Part shown: positions 43,996-52,665 of the stretch, piece after piece
How positions within the stretch are numbered: the first letter of the stretch is position 1
How the letters are laid out: the number at the start of each line of letters is the position of its first letter
Assembly (NCBI GenBank): GCA_019751915.1
Contig: JAIEMS010000022.1
Span: forward strand, 1 to 64,000
Length of the DNA: 64,000 nucleotides
DNA from: Burkholderiaceae bacterium
GTDB taxonomy: Bacteria; Pseudomonadota; Gammaproteobacteria; Burkholderiales; Burkholderiaceae_C
Direction: 5' to 3'
Program-made: the position numbers and the translations under genes
The notes under the pieces: generated by a model
Told to the model about the DNA's origin: nothing
The model's input: only the letters and a program-made list of their open reading frames with translations
Database searches by the model: none

Positions 43996-45438
43996 TCACC
44001 GCTGATTTTTGAAGCAAAGGCCTTCCATCTCTTTGGATGCGGCTGCTCTACCCTGCGCTAGCAGACTGCGATGCTTGTCAATTCGCTTGAGGTCGTACAA
44101 ATAGTTCACCATCAGGCCATACGACTGCTTTTGTCCTTTGTCCGATGGATCGCCCGCCCAATTGAGCCGCTCAACGCGCGCACCGTTGCCCAAATGAAAG
44201 CGGGCCACAGGATCGGCAGGCTTGCCACCCGGCAACTCCCGTGCCAAATAGTGAGCTGCGCACTGCACCAGCCATTGGCACACGGGCGATTTGGCATCAA
44301 GTTCTGCTGCCTTGTCGCACGCGACCAGCAGAAGCGGCACTTGCAGTGCTTCAGGCGAAGCCACATTCACGGCACGGGCCAGTTCAGTGCGTTGCTTTTC
44401 ACCTGCCAGACTGAGCATGGCTTGAGCATTTTTAGCCAGCCAAGGCCGAAAGCCCGGAATCGGCGACAACGTGGCAAAGGTGCGCAAACGGGGAAACTCA
44501 GCGCACAGTGTCTCGACGACATTTTTGATGAGTGAATCACCAAAGCTGACACCGCGCAGGCCGGTTTGGGTGTTGCTGATCGAATAGAAAATTGCTGTGC
44601 TGGCACGGGCAATATCAACCGGTGCAGCCGCCTCGTCCAGCAACGGCGTGATGCTGCTAGAGATGCTGCTGACCAGTGCCACCTCGACAAAAATCAGCGG
44701 CTCATTGGGCAAACGTGGGTGAAAAAAGCCATAGCAGCGCCGGTCACTATCGAGGCGATTTTTCAGGTCAGCCCAACTGCGAATGTCGTGCACAGCCTCG
44801 TACTTGATGAGTTTTTCGATCAGCGATGCGGGCGAATCCCAGCTCAGGCGTTGCAGCTCTAAAAATGCCACATCAAACCAGGTCGAAAACAAATGCTCTA
44901 GTTCGGCATCCAGAGCGGCCAACCGCTTATCGTCTTTGAGAAATAACAACAACTCAGCGCGTAAATCGAGCAAGAAACGCATTCCTTGCGGTGGTACCGC
45001 AAAGCGTTGCAAAAGCCGGGTGCGCGGCGATACCAGCGCCCGGCGCAAGGTGATTTCTGCCTGACTCTCTTCGTCGGTGCCCGCTGCAGCTTCGTAACGC
45101 TGGCGTGCCGATTTAAACCGCGTCGCATCCGGAGCAAACTGCTCGCACATCAGCAGCCACAGATCGTAGCGCTCTAGGGGCTTGGCCTGTGCGTACCAAT
45201 CCGCCACCACTTGGGCACGACGACCGCCTTCGAGTTCGCTGGTACGTGGCTCGATCACAGCTTGCAAATCGGCCAGCACACGGCGCAGTACACGGGGCGA
45301 AAGCGCTTCGTCAGCGCGTCGCAACGTTGCTTGGAGTCGCTCATGGGTGGTGCGCGGTGCGGTTTTATCGACCGATTCGGTGGGTTTTGAGCGCAGGCGC
45401 GAGACACCGCGGGCGATCCAGTCGGGAGCATTTTTCAT
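43996..45438 (-). CDS. Malonyl-CoA decarboxylase
   Basis: A 480-residue MCD family enzyme that converts malonyl-CoA to acetyl-CoA and CO2. The helical N-terminal domain runs to about residue 170 and the acyltransferase-like catalytic domain carries FFHPRLPNEPLIFVEVALV, STAIFYSISNTQTGLRGVSF with the catalytic serine region, and the late histidine in VARFHLGNGARVERLNW. ATG 45438 is chosen since the longer ORF adds unlike residues. No other malonate genes lie nearby, so it may balance malonyl-CoA. Confidence 0.92.
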   Translation of the reverse strand: MKNAPDWIARGVSRLRSKPTESVDKTAPRTTHERLQATLRRADEALSPRVLRRVLADLQAVIEPRTSELEGGRRAQVVADWYAQAKPLERYDLWLLMCEQFAPDATRFKSARQRYEAAAGTDEESQAEITLRRALVSPRTRLLQRFAVPPQGMRFLLDLRAELLLFLKDDKRLAALDAELEHLFSTWFDVAFLELQRLSWDSPASLIEKLIKYEAVHDIRSWADLKNRLDSDRRCYGFFHPRLPNEPLIFVEVALVSSISSSITPLLDEAAAPVDIARASTAIFYSISNTQTGLRGVSFGDSLIKNVVETLCAEFPRLRTFATLSPIPGFRPWLAKNAQAMLSLAGEKQRTELARAVNVASPEALQVPLLLVACDKAAELDAKSPVCQWLVQCAAHYLARELPGGKPADPVARFHLGNGARVERLNWAGDPSDKGQKQSYGLMVNYLYDLKRIDKHRSLLAQGRAAASKEMEGLCFKNQR

Positions 45439-45609
45439 GGCATCAGAAAAGAAAGATGGGAGCAAACAACGACCCACGGCACCGGACATCAACGGACAAC
45501 GCCACGCCCGATACCGCAGTGGCAACTATGCAGCAAAATTCACTAACTTTGCGCCATCGTGGTCGATTGAATGCGTAACTTCAGGTTTCTGAAACCAAAA
45601 CCGAAAAAT

Positions 45610-48396
45610 TCACCCCAACAACTGCAACCCCGGCGGCAACCCTTCGCCAAAGCTGCGCCGCTGGTCGGCCTCGCCCAATTGCACCACCTCATTCACCATC
45701 GTGATCCAGCTTTGCGGTGCCCTGACAGCGACCAAGCGACGCACGACCTCTTGGCGCAACGGAAGTGGCAAATCGCGAGCACGGTCACCACTGCAACGGG
45801 CAATCTGGGCAGCCGCAAAGGCGGCTGGCTCCAGCGCCTTCCAATCCAGCGCCAGCAAGACCTCCAGCCAGACAAGCGCCGACTCGGGCGGGACGACGTT
45901 GTGCACGCTGCCGTACAGCGGCACACGCGCACCAATACGGCCCACCGCCCACCAAGTCTGAGGGTTTTCAGCTGAGCGTTGTAATCGCTCTAACAGCCAG
46001 TGTCCAACGTCGATGCGGTGTGCTGCGGGTATCTGCTCTAGCGCTGCGGTCAGGCGTACCATATCGTCGTAACTGCCATGCAGCGGTGATTTAGCCCGGG
46101 GAGCCGCTGCCACATCTTCCAGATGCCCCACCAGCGACGGCAACAGCGCCAATTGCTGCGCCTGCGTCAAACCGGCAGCAGCACGGCGCCACAGCGTCCA
46201 CCACTCCGACCAATTGGCACTTTCTGTAGCGTACTGAATGCCTTGCGGAAATATCTCCCAAAGCTGCTCAATACGCCAAGCATCCAGCGCTGCTCCCAAG
46301 CCGGGACGAAGGCAATATCCAGCCAAATTGAGCCAGACACGCTCATGCTCGGCGGTACGGCGGCGGCGGCGGGCGCGTGCTAACAAAGCATCAAACAGCG
46401 CCCGCAACAACGGCAAATCCCAGTCTTGGCGTGGGCCGAGAAAATGTTCTAAATGAACACGAAGCTGCCGCACGGCCTTCGCATCTGGTGGCGGCACCGT
46501 TGTGCCAAAAATGCGGTCTATCCGTTGCAGTGCGTCGGGCAAGCGGGGATGCTGTGCAATCGGGTGCTGAGGTGGTGCCTGACTCCCATCCGCCTCGATA
46601 CCACCGCGCAATTGAAAGGCGAGCAGCCAGCGTTGATCGGCATCTTCGGTACTGACGCAGTGCACCTCGAGGGTACCGACCTCGGTCATGCTGGCCGTCA
46701 GTTGAACGCGGACATCGACCCGACGCCGCCCTTCAGGTGCGGGCAGTACGGCAGAAATCGCCGGCAAGCGCACGAAATGATCTTCACTGCCAAAATCATT
46801 GGACAAATCGACCAAATCACCCGCCTGCCAAGGGGTATCGGCCACCGACGACACCAAATGAAAACGCACGGCCTGCCCCAAACGCAGGGAGAAAGTGTGG
46901 CTCTTGAGGTGCGTTTCTACCCCCTCGCTGGTACCTCGCGGCAAAATGCAAATGCCCCGTTCGCACTGTTTCTTATCTTCGAGTACCAAGAAATAACTGC
47001 GGGCCGAACCGCCACCGATGCCGCGCTCCAAGCCAGAAACGCGCCCTGCACGCACCAAGGCATGGGCGACTGCCCCACGGGCCACAGCAACGTCGGGGGC
47101 ATCGTTGTGCAGAACGTGAATCGGGCCACCGCGCCAATCGGTCAGGACATCTGTGATGCGCTGGGCCAGTACGGAAGAACGAAACACACCACCGTTGAGC
47201 AGCAAGGTATCTGGAATGGGCAGATCGTAACGACCCAAAAAAGCAGCCAGATGGCGGGTCATGGCTGGGTCAGCAGGATAGGGCAGACCCCACTCGACAA
47301 TGCCCGAGCGCCGTCGCTGCGGGCGTGCACTGGCATCCTCGCGCGGCATAAAACCATCCACCAACCAATCCTGTACCTCCTGCCGGGTCAACTGTGCTGA
47401 ACGTGCAGCCCCCACCAGTCGGGAGCCAGCTCCCAGCAACGTGATCCCGACCGACTCGGGTGCATCGCTGGACAAAAGCTGCTCTTTGGCTGCGCGACAG
47501 CGCTGAACAAGTTGGGCAAAACGAGCAGCAGTCAATGGTGCTGACTCCCCAAAGCGCGGCTCCATCCGCCGCGCCAAAGCCAAATCCATGTTGTCGCCAC
47601 CGAGCATCAGGTGCTCGCCAACACCAATGCGGGTCAATTCGGGCGCTTGGTCATCCCCGGTCACAGCAATCAGTGTCAAATCGGTGGTGCCACCGCCGAT
47701 ATCGCACACCAACACCAGCTTGGAATGCTCCAATTGGGTCGCCAAACTAGCCCGGTGACGAAACAACCAATCATGAAAAGCTGCCTGCGGCTCTTCGAGC
47801 AAGCGCAGATGGGGCAAACCGGCAAGGTGTGCCGCCTCAATGGTTAAAGCGCGCGCACCTTCATCAAACGAGGCCGGCACCGTCAAGACAATATCTTGCT
47901 GCTCTAGTGCAGCATCCGGAAAACGGGCATTCCATGCTGCGCGCACATGGGCCAAATAGCCAGCGCTGGCAGCTACTGGCGAAACTTTCGCCACATCGTC
48001 ACCAGCGCCCCAAGGCAAGATAGCGGCGGTGCGGTCCACCCCCGGATGCGACAACCAACTTTTGGCGCTAGAGACCAAGCGCCCGGGGACTCTAGCGCCC
48101 AAATCACGGGCATAGCACCCCATAACGGCTGGCACTGCACCGGCCACCGGGGTAGGCTCTGTCGATAAGGGCCAAGGCAATACCAGAGCTGCCGAAGGTA
48201 GCTCGCCCGTGGCAGGGTGGTAGCGCACCGAAGGCAGAAGCGGTTGGGCGGCGACTTGACCGGGGCCAACCAATTGATCAATCGGCAACAGCTCCACCGA
48301 TAAACCACCTTGCGTCGCAGCATTGGCATGGTCGGCGTAAGCCACCACCGTGTGGCTGGTGCCCAGATCAATGCCGACGGTGTAGCGTGCAGCCAT
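45610..48396 (-). CDS. Hsp70 family protein with C-terminal DUF3731 domain
   Basis: A 928-residue protein. The N-terminal 430 residues are an Hsp70 ATPase (GIDLGTSHTVVAYADH phosphate-1; CDIGGGTTDLTLIAV phosphate-2; LLNGGVFRSSVLAQRI adenosine). No canonical DnaK substrate domain follows; instead a beta-rich section and a helical region (about 620-920) that I match to DUF3731. The partner Hsp70 gene ends 24 bp upstream. No DnaJ or GrpE gene is near. The role of this Hsp70 pair is not established. Confidence 0.88.
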   Translation of the reverse strand: MAARYTVGIDLGTSHTVVAYADHANAATQGGLSVELLPIDQLVGPGQVAAQPLLPSVRYHPATGELPSAALVLPWPLSTEPTPVAGAVPAVMGCYARDLGARVPGRLVSSAKSWLSHPGVDRTAAILPWGAGDDVAKVSPVAASAGYLAHVRAAWNARFPDAALEQQDIVLTVPASFDEGARALTIEAAHLAGLPHLRLLEEPQAAFHDWLFRHRASLATQLEHSKLVLVCDIGGGTTDLTLIAVTGDDQAPELTRIGVGEHLMLGGDNMDLALARRMEPRFGESAPLTAARFAQLVQRCRAAKEQLLSSDAPESVGITLLGAGSRLVGAARSAQLTRQEVQDWLVDGFMPREDASARPQRRRSGIVEWGLPYPADPAMTRHLAAFLGRYDLPIPDTLLLNGGVFRSSVLAQRITDVLTDWRGGPIHVLHNDAPDVAVARGAVAHALVRAGRVSGLERGIGGGSARSYFLVLEDKKQCERGICILPRGTSEGVETHLKSHTFSLRLGQAVRFHLVSSVADTPWQAGDLVDLSNDFGSEDHFVRLPAISAVLPAPEGRRRVDVRVQLTASMTEVGTLEVHCVSTEDADQRWLLAFQLRGGIEADGSQAPPQHPIAQHPRLPDALQRIDRIFGTTVPPPDAKAVRQLRVHLEHFLGPRQDWDLPLLRALFDALLARARRRRRTAEHERVWLNLAGYCLRPGLGAALDAWRIEQLWEIFPQGIQYATESANWSEWWTLWRRAAAGLTQAQQLALLPSLVGHLEDVAAAPRAKSPLHGSYDDMVRLTAALEQIPAAHRIDVGHWLLERLQRSAENPQTWWAVGRIGARVPLYGSVHNVVPPESALVWLEVLLALDWKALEPAAFAAAQIARCSGDRARDLPLPLRQEVVRRLVAVRAPQSWITMVNEVVQLGEADQRRSFGEGLPPGLQLLG

Positions 48397-48420
48397 ACCA
48401 GTGTGAGCTAGCCAGCGCAG

Positions 48421-50265
48421 TCAATGGCTGACATCACTGCGCGCATCAAGCTGTACCTTCCAACGCTCAGTTCCCCCTGCTGGCAGGGCTTCCAGCTCTA
48501 AGGTTCCAGCTTCGGTCACCCGGGCGTGGAGCTTGACCCGAACCACTTCGCCGGCAGCACGCCCTTCAGCGGGCAAACAGGCTTGGATTTCGGCCAATTC
48601 TTGCAATTCGTCTGGCCCCCAGAAATCCAGCAAAGTTCCCACCTGATCTTGGCGACGCACCGATGAACCAAAAAAGCGAAAACGCACCGGCTCACCCACC
48701 ACCAAGCCAAACTCCTGTGCTGGCAAAGCCGCATCGGTACCCTCTTCCATACCAAACGGTGCCAAACACAGCGCCTGAATGGGTGGTTCCATACCGGGAA
48801 TGGCGGGCATCGACGACTCAACGGCAATGTAATAGGCTTGTGCTGTACCACCCCGAATCCGCACACCACGCCCACGCCGAACATAGCCGTAGTAAGCGGC
48901 ACCCCGTGCCACAGCCAAATCCAAATCAGCGCCCCCCAGCAAACGCGCTGGAGCTGCGCCCTCGGCAACCAACCAACCGTTGAGAATCGACAAAATCCGC
49001 TGCGCTAGCAAATCGGACTTCAGCACCCCCCCATTGAACAGCACGGCCGTTGGATGCAAAAAGGTCGCGTCATCGACCCTCGCTGCGCCAAAACCGTCTA
49101 GCTGCGCCGTGGCACCACGCTGGCGACTTAAAAAGGCCGCCAAATGCCGGGTAATAGCAGCGTCTTGGGCATAAGGCAGTCCGAGCTGGGTCAAACCACC
49201 ACGGGCACGACTGACAGGCTGATCGGAGACCGCAGCAGCAGGGAAGAAGCCCTCCAGCAAGCTCTGTGTGAGTTCTTCGCGCGTCACCTCAGTGCGAATA
49301 GAACCGCCAATGAGTTTCGAACCCCGACTCGGCACCACCACCGGCACAGCCTGCACCGTAGCGTCACTGAGCAACGTCTCTTTGGCACTGCGACACGCAT
49401 GGGCCAGCGCGCGCGTTTGCCACGCATCAAGTTGCTTGCCTTGTGTTGCCAACTTGCGTGCTACGCCATAGGCCAATGCCAAATCCATGTTGTCGCCGCC
49501 GAGCAAAATATGCTCACCCACAGCCACACGGTGCAATTCGAGGTTACCCTCGCGCTCTAGCACCGCAATCAACGACAAGTCGGTAGTACCACCGCCAATA
49601 TCCACCACCAAGATGGTGTCCCCTTGGCGCACTTCCTTGCGCCACTGGCCGTCACTTTGTTGAATCCAACTGTAAAGTGCCGCTTGCGGCTCTTCGAGCA
49701 AGGTCAGGTGGCTAAAACCTGCCGTCTGCGCTGCCTCGGCGGTCAATTCACGCGCAGCAGGGTCAAACGAGGCCGGAATAGTGATGGTGATATCTTGGGC
49801 ATCAAACAGCGCCTCCGGATGCTGCTGATTCCATGCGGCACGCAAATGCGCAAGGTAACGTACTGATGCTTCCAAAGGGGAGATACGCTCGATTTCAGCG
49901 GATGCTTCAGCAGGCAAAATGGCCGCACGCCGATCCACACCCGCATGGCACAACCAGCTCTTGGCACTCGACACCAAACGAGTGGGGGTCGCAGCACCGC
50001 GTGTGCGGGCCAATTCGCCCACAGCACAGTTTTCTGACGACGGCCAAGGCAGTGTCAAATCACCCGGGGCCAGTTCGCTGGCGTGGGGCAGGTACAAGAA
50101 CGAGGGCAGCAAAGCTTTATTCTCTAGGGTGCCCGGAGCCGTCAATTGGGGCACTTGCAACACACCTTGCACCACTTTTTCACCATCGCTGGTTTGGGTA
50201 TCGACCCAAGACAAGGCACAGTGCGTGGTGCCCAAATCAATCCCAATCGTATAGCGGGCGCTCAC
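48421..50265 (-). CDS. Hsp70 family protein, shorter partner
   Basis: A 614-residue Hsp70-like ATPase with phosphate motifs GIDLGTTHCALSWVD and VDIGGGTTDLSLIAV, and LFNGGVLKSDLLAQRI. It shares segments with the longer paralogue (RLVSSAKSWLCHAGVDRRAAILP) and so comes from duplication. The C-terminal 130 residues are short and beta-rich. It starts at GTG, overlapping the DUF2760 stop as GTGA, so translation is coupled. Confidence 0.9.
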   Translation of the reverse strand: MSARYTIGIDLGTTHCALSWVDTQTSDGEKVVQGVLQVPQLTAPGTLENKALLPSFLYLPHASELAPGDLTLPWPSSENCAVGELARTRGAATPTRLVSSAKSWLCHAGVDRRAAILPAEASAEIERISPLEASVRYLAHLRAAWNQQHPEALFDAQDITITIPASFDPAARELTAEAAQTAGFSHLTLLEEPQAALYSWIQQSDGQWRKEVRQGDTILVVDIGGGTTDLSLIAVLEREGNLELHRVAVGEHILLGGDNMDLALAYGVARKLATQGKQLDAWQTRALAHACRSAKETLLSDATVQAVPVVVPSRGSKLIGGSIRTEVTREELTQSLLEGFFPAAAVSDQPVSRARGGLTQLGLPYAQDAAITRHLAAFLSRQRGATAQLDGFGAARVDDATFLHPTAVLFNGGVLKSDLLAQRILSILNGWLVAEGAAPARLLGGADLDLAVARGAAYYGYVRRGRGVRIRGGTAQAYYIAVESSMPAIPGMEPPIQALCLAPFGMEEGTDAALPAQEFGLVVGEPVRFRFFGSSVRRQDQVGTLLDFWGPDELQELAEIQACLPAEGRAAGEVVRVKLHARVTEAGTLELEALPAGGTERWKVQLDARSDVSH

Positions 50266-50816
50266 AATTCCACCTCTGCTTGGGCAACAATCGCGTGGTT
50301 ATGGCTATCAGACTGGTGCGGCAGACGGGTATCGGTCACGCGCCATCCCCGGTGGCTCAAACTACCAACAAAGGGCGGTTGGCCGACAACGTTGCCCGTG
50401 ACACGTACCTGCGTCGCATCAAAGCCCGCCGCCAGCGTGATACGACTGCCCTCACTCTCACTGCGCACCGGTTCTAGGCTGAAGTGTTCGCGCAGCACTT
50501 TACGGCAACCTTCGTGAACCACCCGCGCGGCAGCACCGATATCGGCATCACCATAAAGCGCCACATCTTCCTCGATAAAGTCGATAAAACGGGCCTCGCG
50601 TTGCAACAATCCAAGCAACTGTAGCGCCGGCGCTTCTGAAGGGTGCTGCACAGCAGAGGCGGCAGGTGCGGCCACTGGAGTCACCGGAGTGACAGGGAGT
50701 TCGCCTTCGCGCAGTTGTTCAACGCGGCTGGCAAATTCAGGGCTTGCAATGATGGAAAAAAAACTGCTGACGGCCAGCGCAATGCGGCTCAACAAGGATG
50801 GGGGCTGTCGTGTCAT
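50262..50816 (-). CDS. DUF2760 family protein
   Basis: A 184-residue protein at the head of the Hsp70 operon, recognised as DUF2760 from LLGLLQREARFIDFIEEDVA and DADIGAAARVVHEGCRKVL. The N-terminus has a hydrophobic stretch (LSRIALAVSSFFSIIAS) that may anchor it. A Pro/Val linker at residues 40-62 separates it from the domain. A partner or client adaptor for the two Hsp70 proteins is likely from position only. Confidence 0.85.
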   Translation of the reverse strand: MTRQPPSLLSRIALAVSSFFSIIASPEFASRVEQLREGELPVTPVTPVAAPAASAVQHPSEAPALQLLGLLQREARFIDFIEEDVALYGDADIGAAARVVHEGCRKVLREHFSLEPVRSESEGSRITLAAGFDATQVRVTGNVVGQPPFVGSLSHRGWRVTDTRLPHQSDSHNHAIVAQAEVEL

Positions 50817-50817
50817 A

Positions 50818-50921
50818 TTTCAATCTACGCCTTTCAAGAGGCGACTTTGGAGAGGCTGGCCCTATCCCAAGGCAATTTTATCCCCCTGAAGGGGGTGGGT
50901 TTCAAACCGAAGTTAGTTTTT
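50818..50921 (+). promoter_or_regulatory. Leader element upstream of diguanylate cyclase, copy 1
   Basis: It opens with TTTCAATCTACGCCTTTC AAGAGGCGAC, a hairpin (GCCT/AGGC) preceded by a CRISPR-repeat-like start, and continues with ATCCCCCTGAAGGGGG and GGTTTCAAACCGAAGTTAG. Parts recur at 57411-57480 before the second diguanylate cyclase gene. It lies in the divergent gap next to the DUF2760 gene. Confidence 0.5.
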
Positions 50922-50972
50922 GCTCTATAGAGCCTCAAGGGCATAAGCGGCACGATATTACCTAACCTGACC

Positions 50973-51797
50973 TTGGGCTATCCCGGAAAGACAGACAAAG
51001 GCAGGGTTACACTGTCGCAACTGCACCAGCTATTTGCCGTGTCCCCAACTCCACCCACCCACTTTGTTGACCTGCGTGATTTGCGCCTGGAGACAGCCCG
51101 CGCGCTGGTGGGGTCGGCTGGTGCAACCAATTCCACCGAAACTCCAGCGTCTCACTTGCAGCGCCTGATTGATGGACTGTGCGAGTTGTCTCTCAAAGAC
51201 TCGCTGACAGGTTTGGCCAACCGACGCCACTTTCACACCGTGCTAGAACGCGAAATTGACCGGGTGGCACGCTCAGGTGAGGCAGCATTGCTACTGCTAC
51301 TGGACATTGACCATTTCAAAAAAGTCAACGACACCCACGGACATTTGGCAGGTGACTTAGTATTGCAAGTGGTATCGCAAACTCTGAGTGCCTGCTTGCG
51401 CCCTATGGATACCCTAGCACGTTACGGTGGAGAGGAATTTGCTGTCGTGCTGCCGGTATGCAATGCGGCCTCTGGTCGGACCATGGCAGAACGCATCCGC
51501 CGAGCCGTCGAAGCGATACCGGTACGCATTGCTCCTGGCAAAGAAATCCACGTCACCATCAGCATTGGCGGCGCTTTTGCGTTGCAATGGATTCGTTCGA
51601 CCACCGCGTTATGGATTGACCGCGCGGACCTGCACCTCTACAAGGCAAAATCAGCCGGCCGCAACCGCGTACATATTGAAGAGCAACCTGACAGCACCGT
51701 GACGGCCGAAGAAAAGGGGCTGCTGTTTGGCCCACTTGGCACACCGTCCGGCTGGGGCGATCTGCCCCCTTCCAATTCCACCGACAGCGCCTTTTGA
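50973..51797 (+). CDS. Diguanylate cyclase (GGDEF)
   Basis: A 274-residue GGDEF protein making c-di-GMP. The active site is YGGEEF, the metal region is LLLDIDHFKKVNDTHGHLAGD, and an inhibitory RPMD (RxxD) lies five residues ahead of it. The N-terminal 80 residues have no known sensor domain and no membrane segment. No ATG is in frame upstream of the domain; TTG 50973 is the longest option and GTG near 51041 another, so the start is unsure. The ParA gene starts 10 bp after it. Confidence 0.88.
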   Translation: MGYPGKTDKGRVTLSQLHQLFAVSPTPPTHFVDLRDLRLETARALVGSAGATNSTETPASHLQRLIDGLCELSLKDSLTGLANRRHFHTVLEREIDRVARSGEAALLLLLDIDHFKKVNDTHGHLAGDLVLQVVSQTLSACLRPMDTLARYGGEEFAVVLPVCNAASGRTMAERIRRAVEAIPVRIAPGKEIHVTISIGGAFALQWIRSTTALWIDRADLHLYKAKSAGRNRVHIEEQPDSTVTAEEKGLLFGPLGTPSGWGDLPPSNSTDSAF

Positions 51798-51807
51798 AAG
51801 CGATGAG

Positions 51808-52644
51808 ATGAGCGACGCGCCGTCCAACCCCACCCTCCTCGCAGACGCCAACCAGGTGCCTGCGCGTGCCGGTGCCCGCATCATTGCCGTCACCAGCGGC
51901 AAGGGCGGCGTGGGCAAGACCTTTGTTTCTGCCAATCTGGCCGCAGCGCTCACGCGGCGCGGTCATCGTGTGCTGGTACTCGATGCCGATCTGGGCTTGG
52001 CCAACCTTGATGTAGTGCTGAACCTGCACCCCAAGGTCACCTTGCACGACGTGTTTACCGGCAAAGCCCGTTTGGATCAAGCGGTGATTGCCGCCCCCGG
52101 AGGCTTCTCGGTCGTGCTGGCTGGTTCAGGCATGGTCGAGTATTCGCGCCTGACTTCTGAAGTACGCGCCCAATTCTTGCAGGTCATTCAAACGCTAACG
52201 CCACGTTACGACATGATCTTGCTCGATACCGGTGCCGGTATCTCCGATGTGGTGCTATTTTCAGTGTCGCTGGCCCCTGAGGTGCTGATCGTGGCAACCC
52301 CCGAACCCACTTCATTGACCGACGCTTACGCCGCAATCAAGGTACTGGCTACACAACAAAAACGCCAACACGTTCGCTTAGTCGTCAACCAAGCAGCACG
52401 CCCAGGCGATGGCCGTGCGATTACAGGCCAACTGCAACAGGTGCTTGATCGCTTTGTCGTGACCGATTCAGGCCGACCCCTGCGCCTGATTCACATGGGT
52501 GACATTCCCGCTGACCCTGCAGTGCGCGAAGCGGTCATGCGCCGCCAGCTTCTGCAATTGCAAATGCCGGGCTGCCCGGCAGCACTGGCTATTTCGCAAT
52601 TAGCCAACAAAATTGAAGAAACCCTGCTCAAGCGCATCGCCTGA
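51808..52644 (+). CDS. MinD/ParA family ATPase (FleN/FlhG-like)
   Basis: A 278-residue deviant Walker A ATPase. TSGKGGVGKTFVSANLAAAL, the Walker A' LVLDADLGLANLDVVLNLHP and LLDTGAGISDVVLFSVSL place it in the MinD/FlhG group. ATG 51808 follows the cyclase stop closely. FlhG relatives set flagellar number, but the amphipathic tail of MinD is not clear (IEETLLKRIA), and no flagellar genes are adjacent. A neighbouring c-di-GMP gene and FapA homologue suggest surface or polarity control. Confidence 0.88.
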   Translation: MSDAPSNPTLLADANQVPARAGARIIAVTSGKGGVGKTFVSANLAAALTRRGHRVLVLDADLGLANLDVVLNLHPKVTLHDVFTGKARLDQAVIAAPGGFSVVLAGSGMVEYSRLTSEVRAQFLQVIQTLTPRYDMILLDTGAGISDVVLFSVSLAPEVLIVATPEPTSLTDAYAAIKVLATQQKRQHVRLVVNQAARPGDGRAITGQLQQVLDRFVVTDSGRPLRLIHMGDIPADPAVREAVMRRQLLQLQMPGCPAALAISQLANKIEETLLKRIA

Positions 52645-52656
52645 GCACATCAGGCG
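52638..52656. terminator. Hairpin between convergent ParA and FapA genes
   Basis: CGCCTGA pairs with TCAGGCG around a 5-nt loop, overlapping the ParA stop codon, followed by GTTTAAAAA. Weak as a classical terminator. Confidence 0.4.
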
Positions 52657-52665
52657 GTTTAAAAA

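Noticed and set aside
48060-48105. Dispersed repeat in the long Hsp70 gene (two GCGCTAGAG-like words)
   Set aside because: The residues encoded (RVPGRLVSSAKSWL) are conserved in the paralogue, so the resemblance follows from protein sequence.
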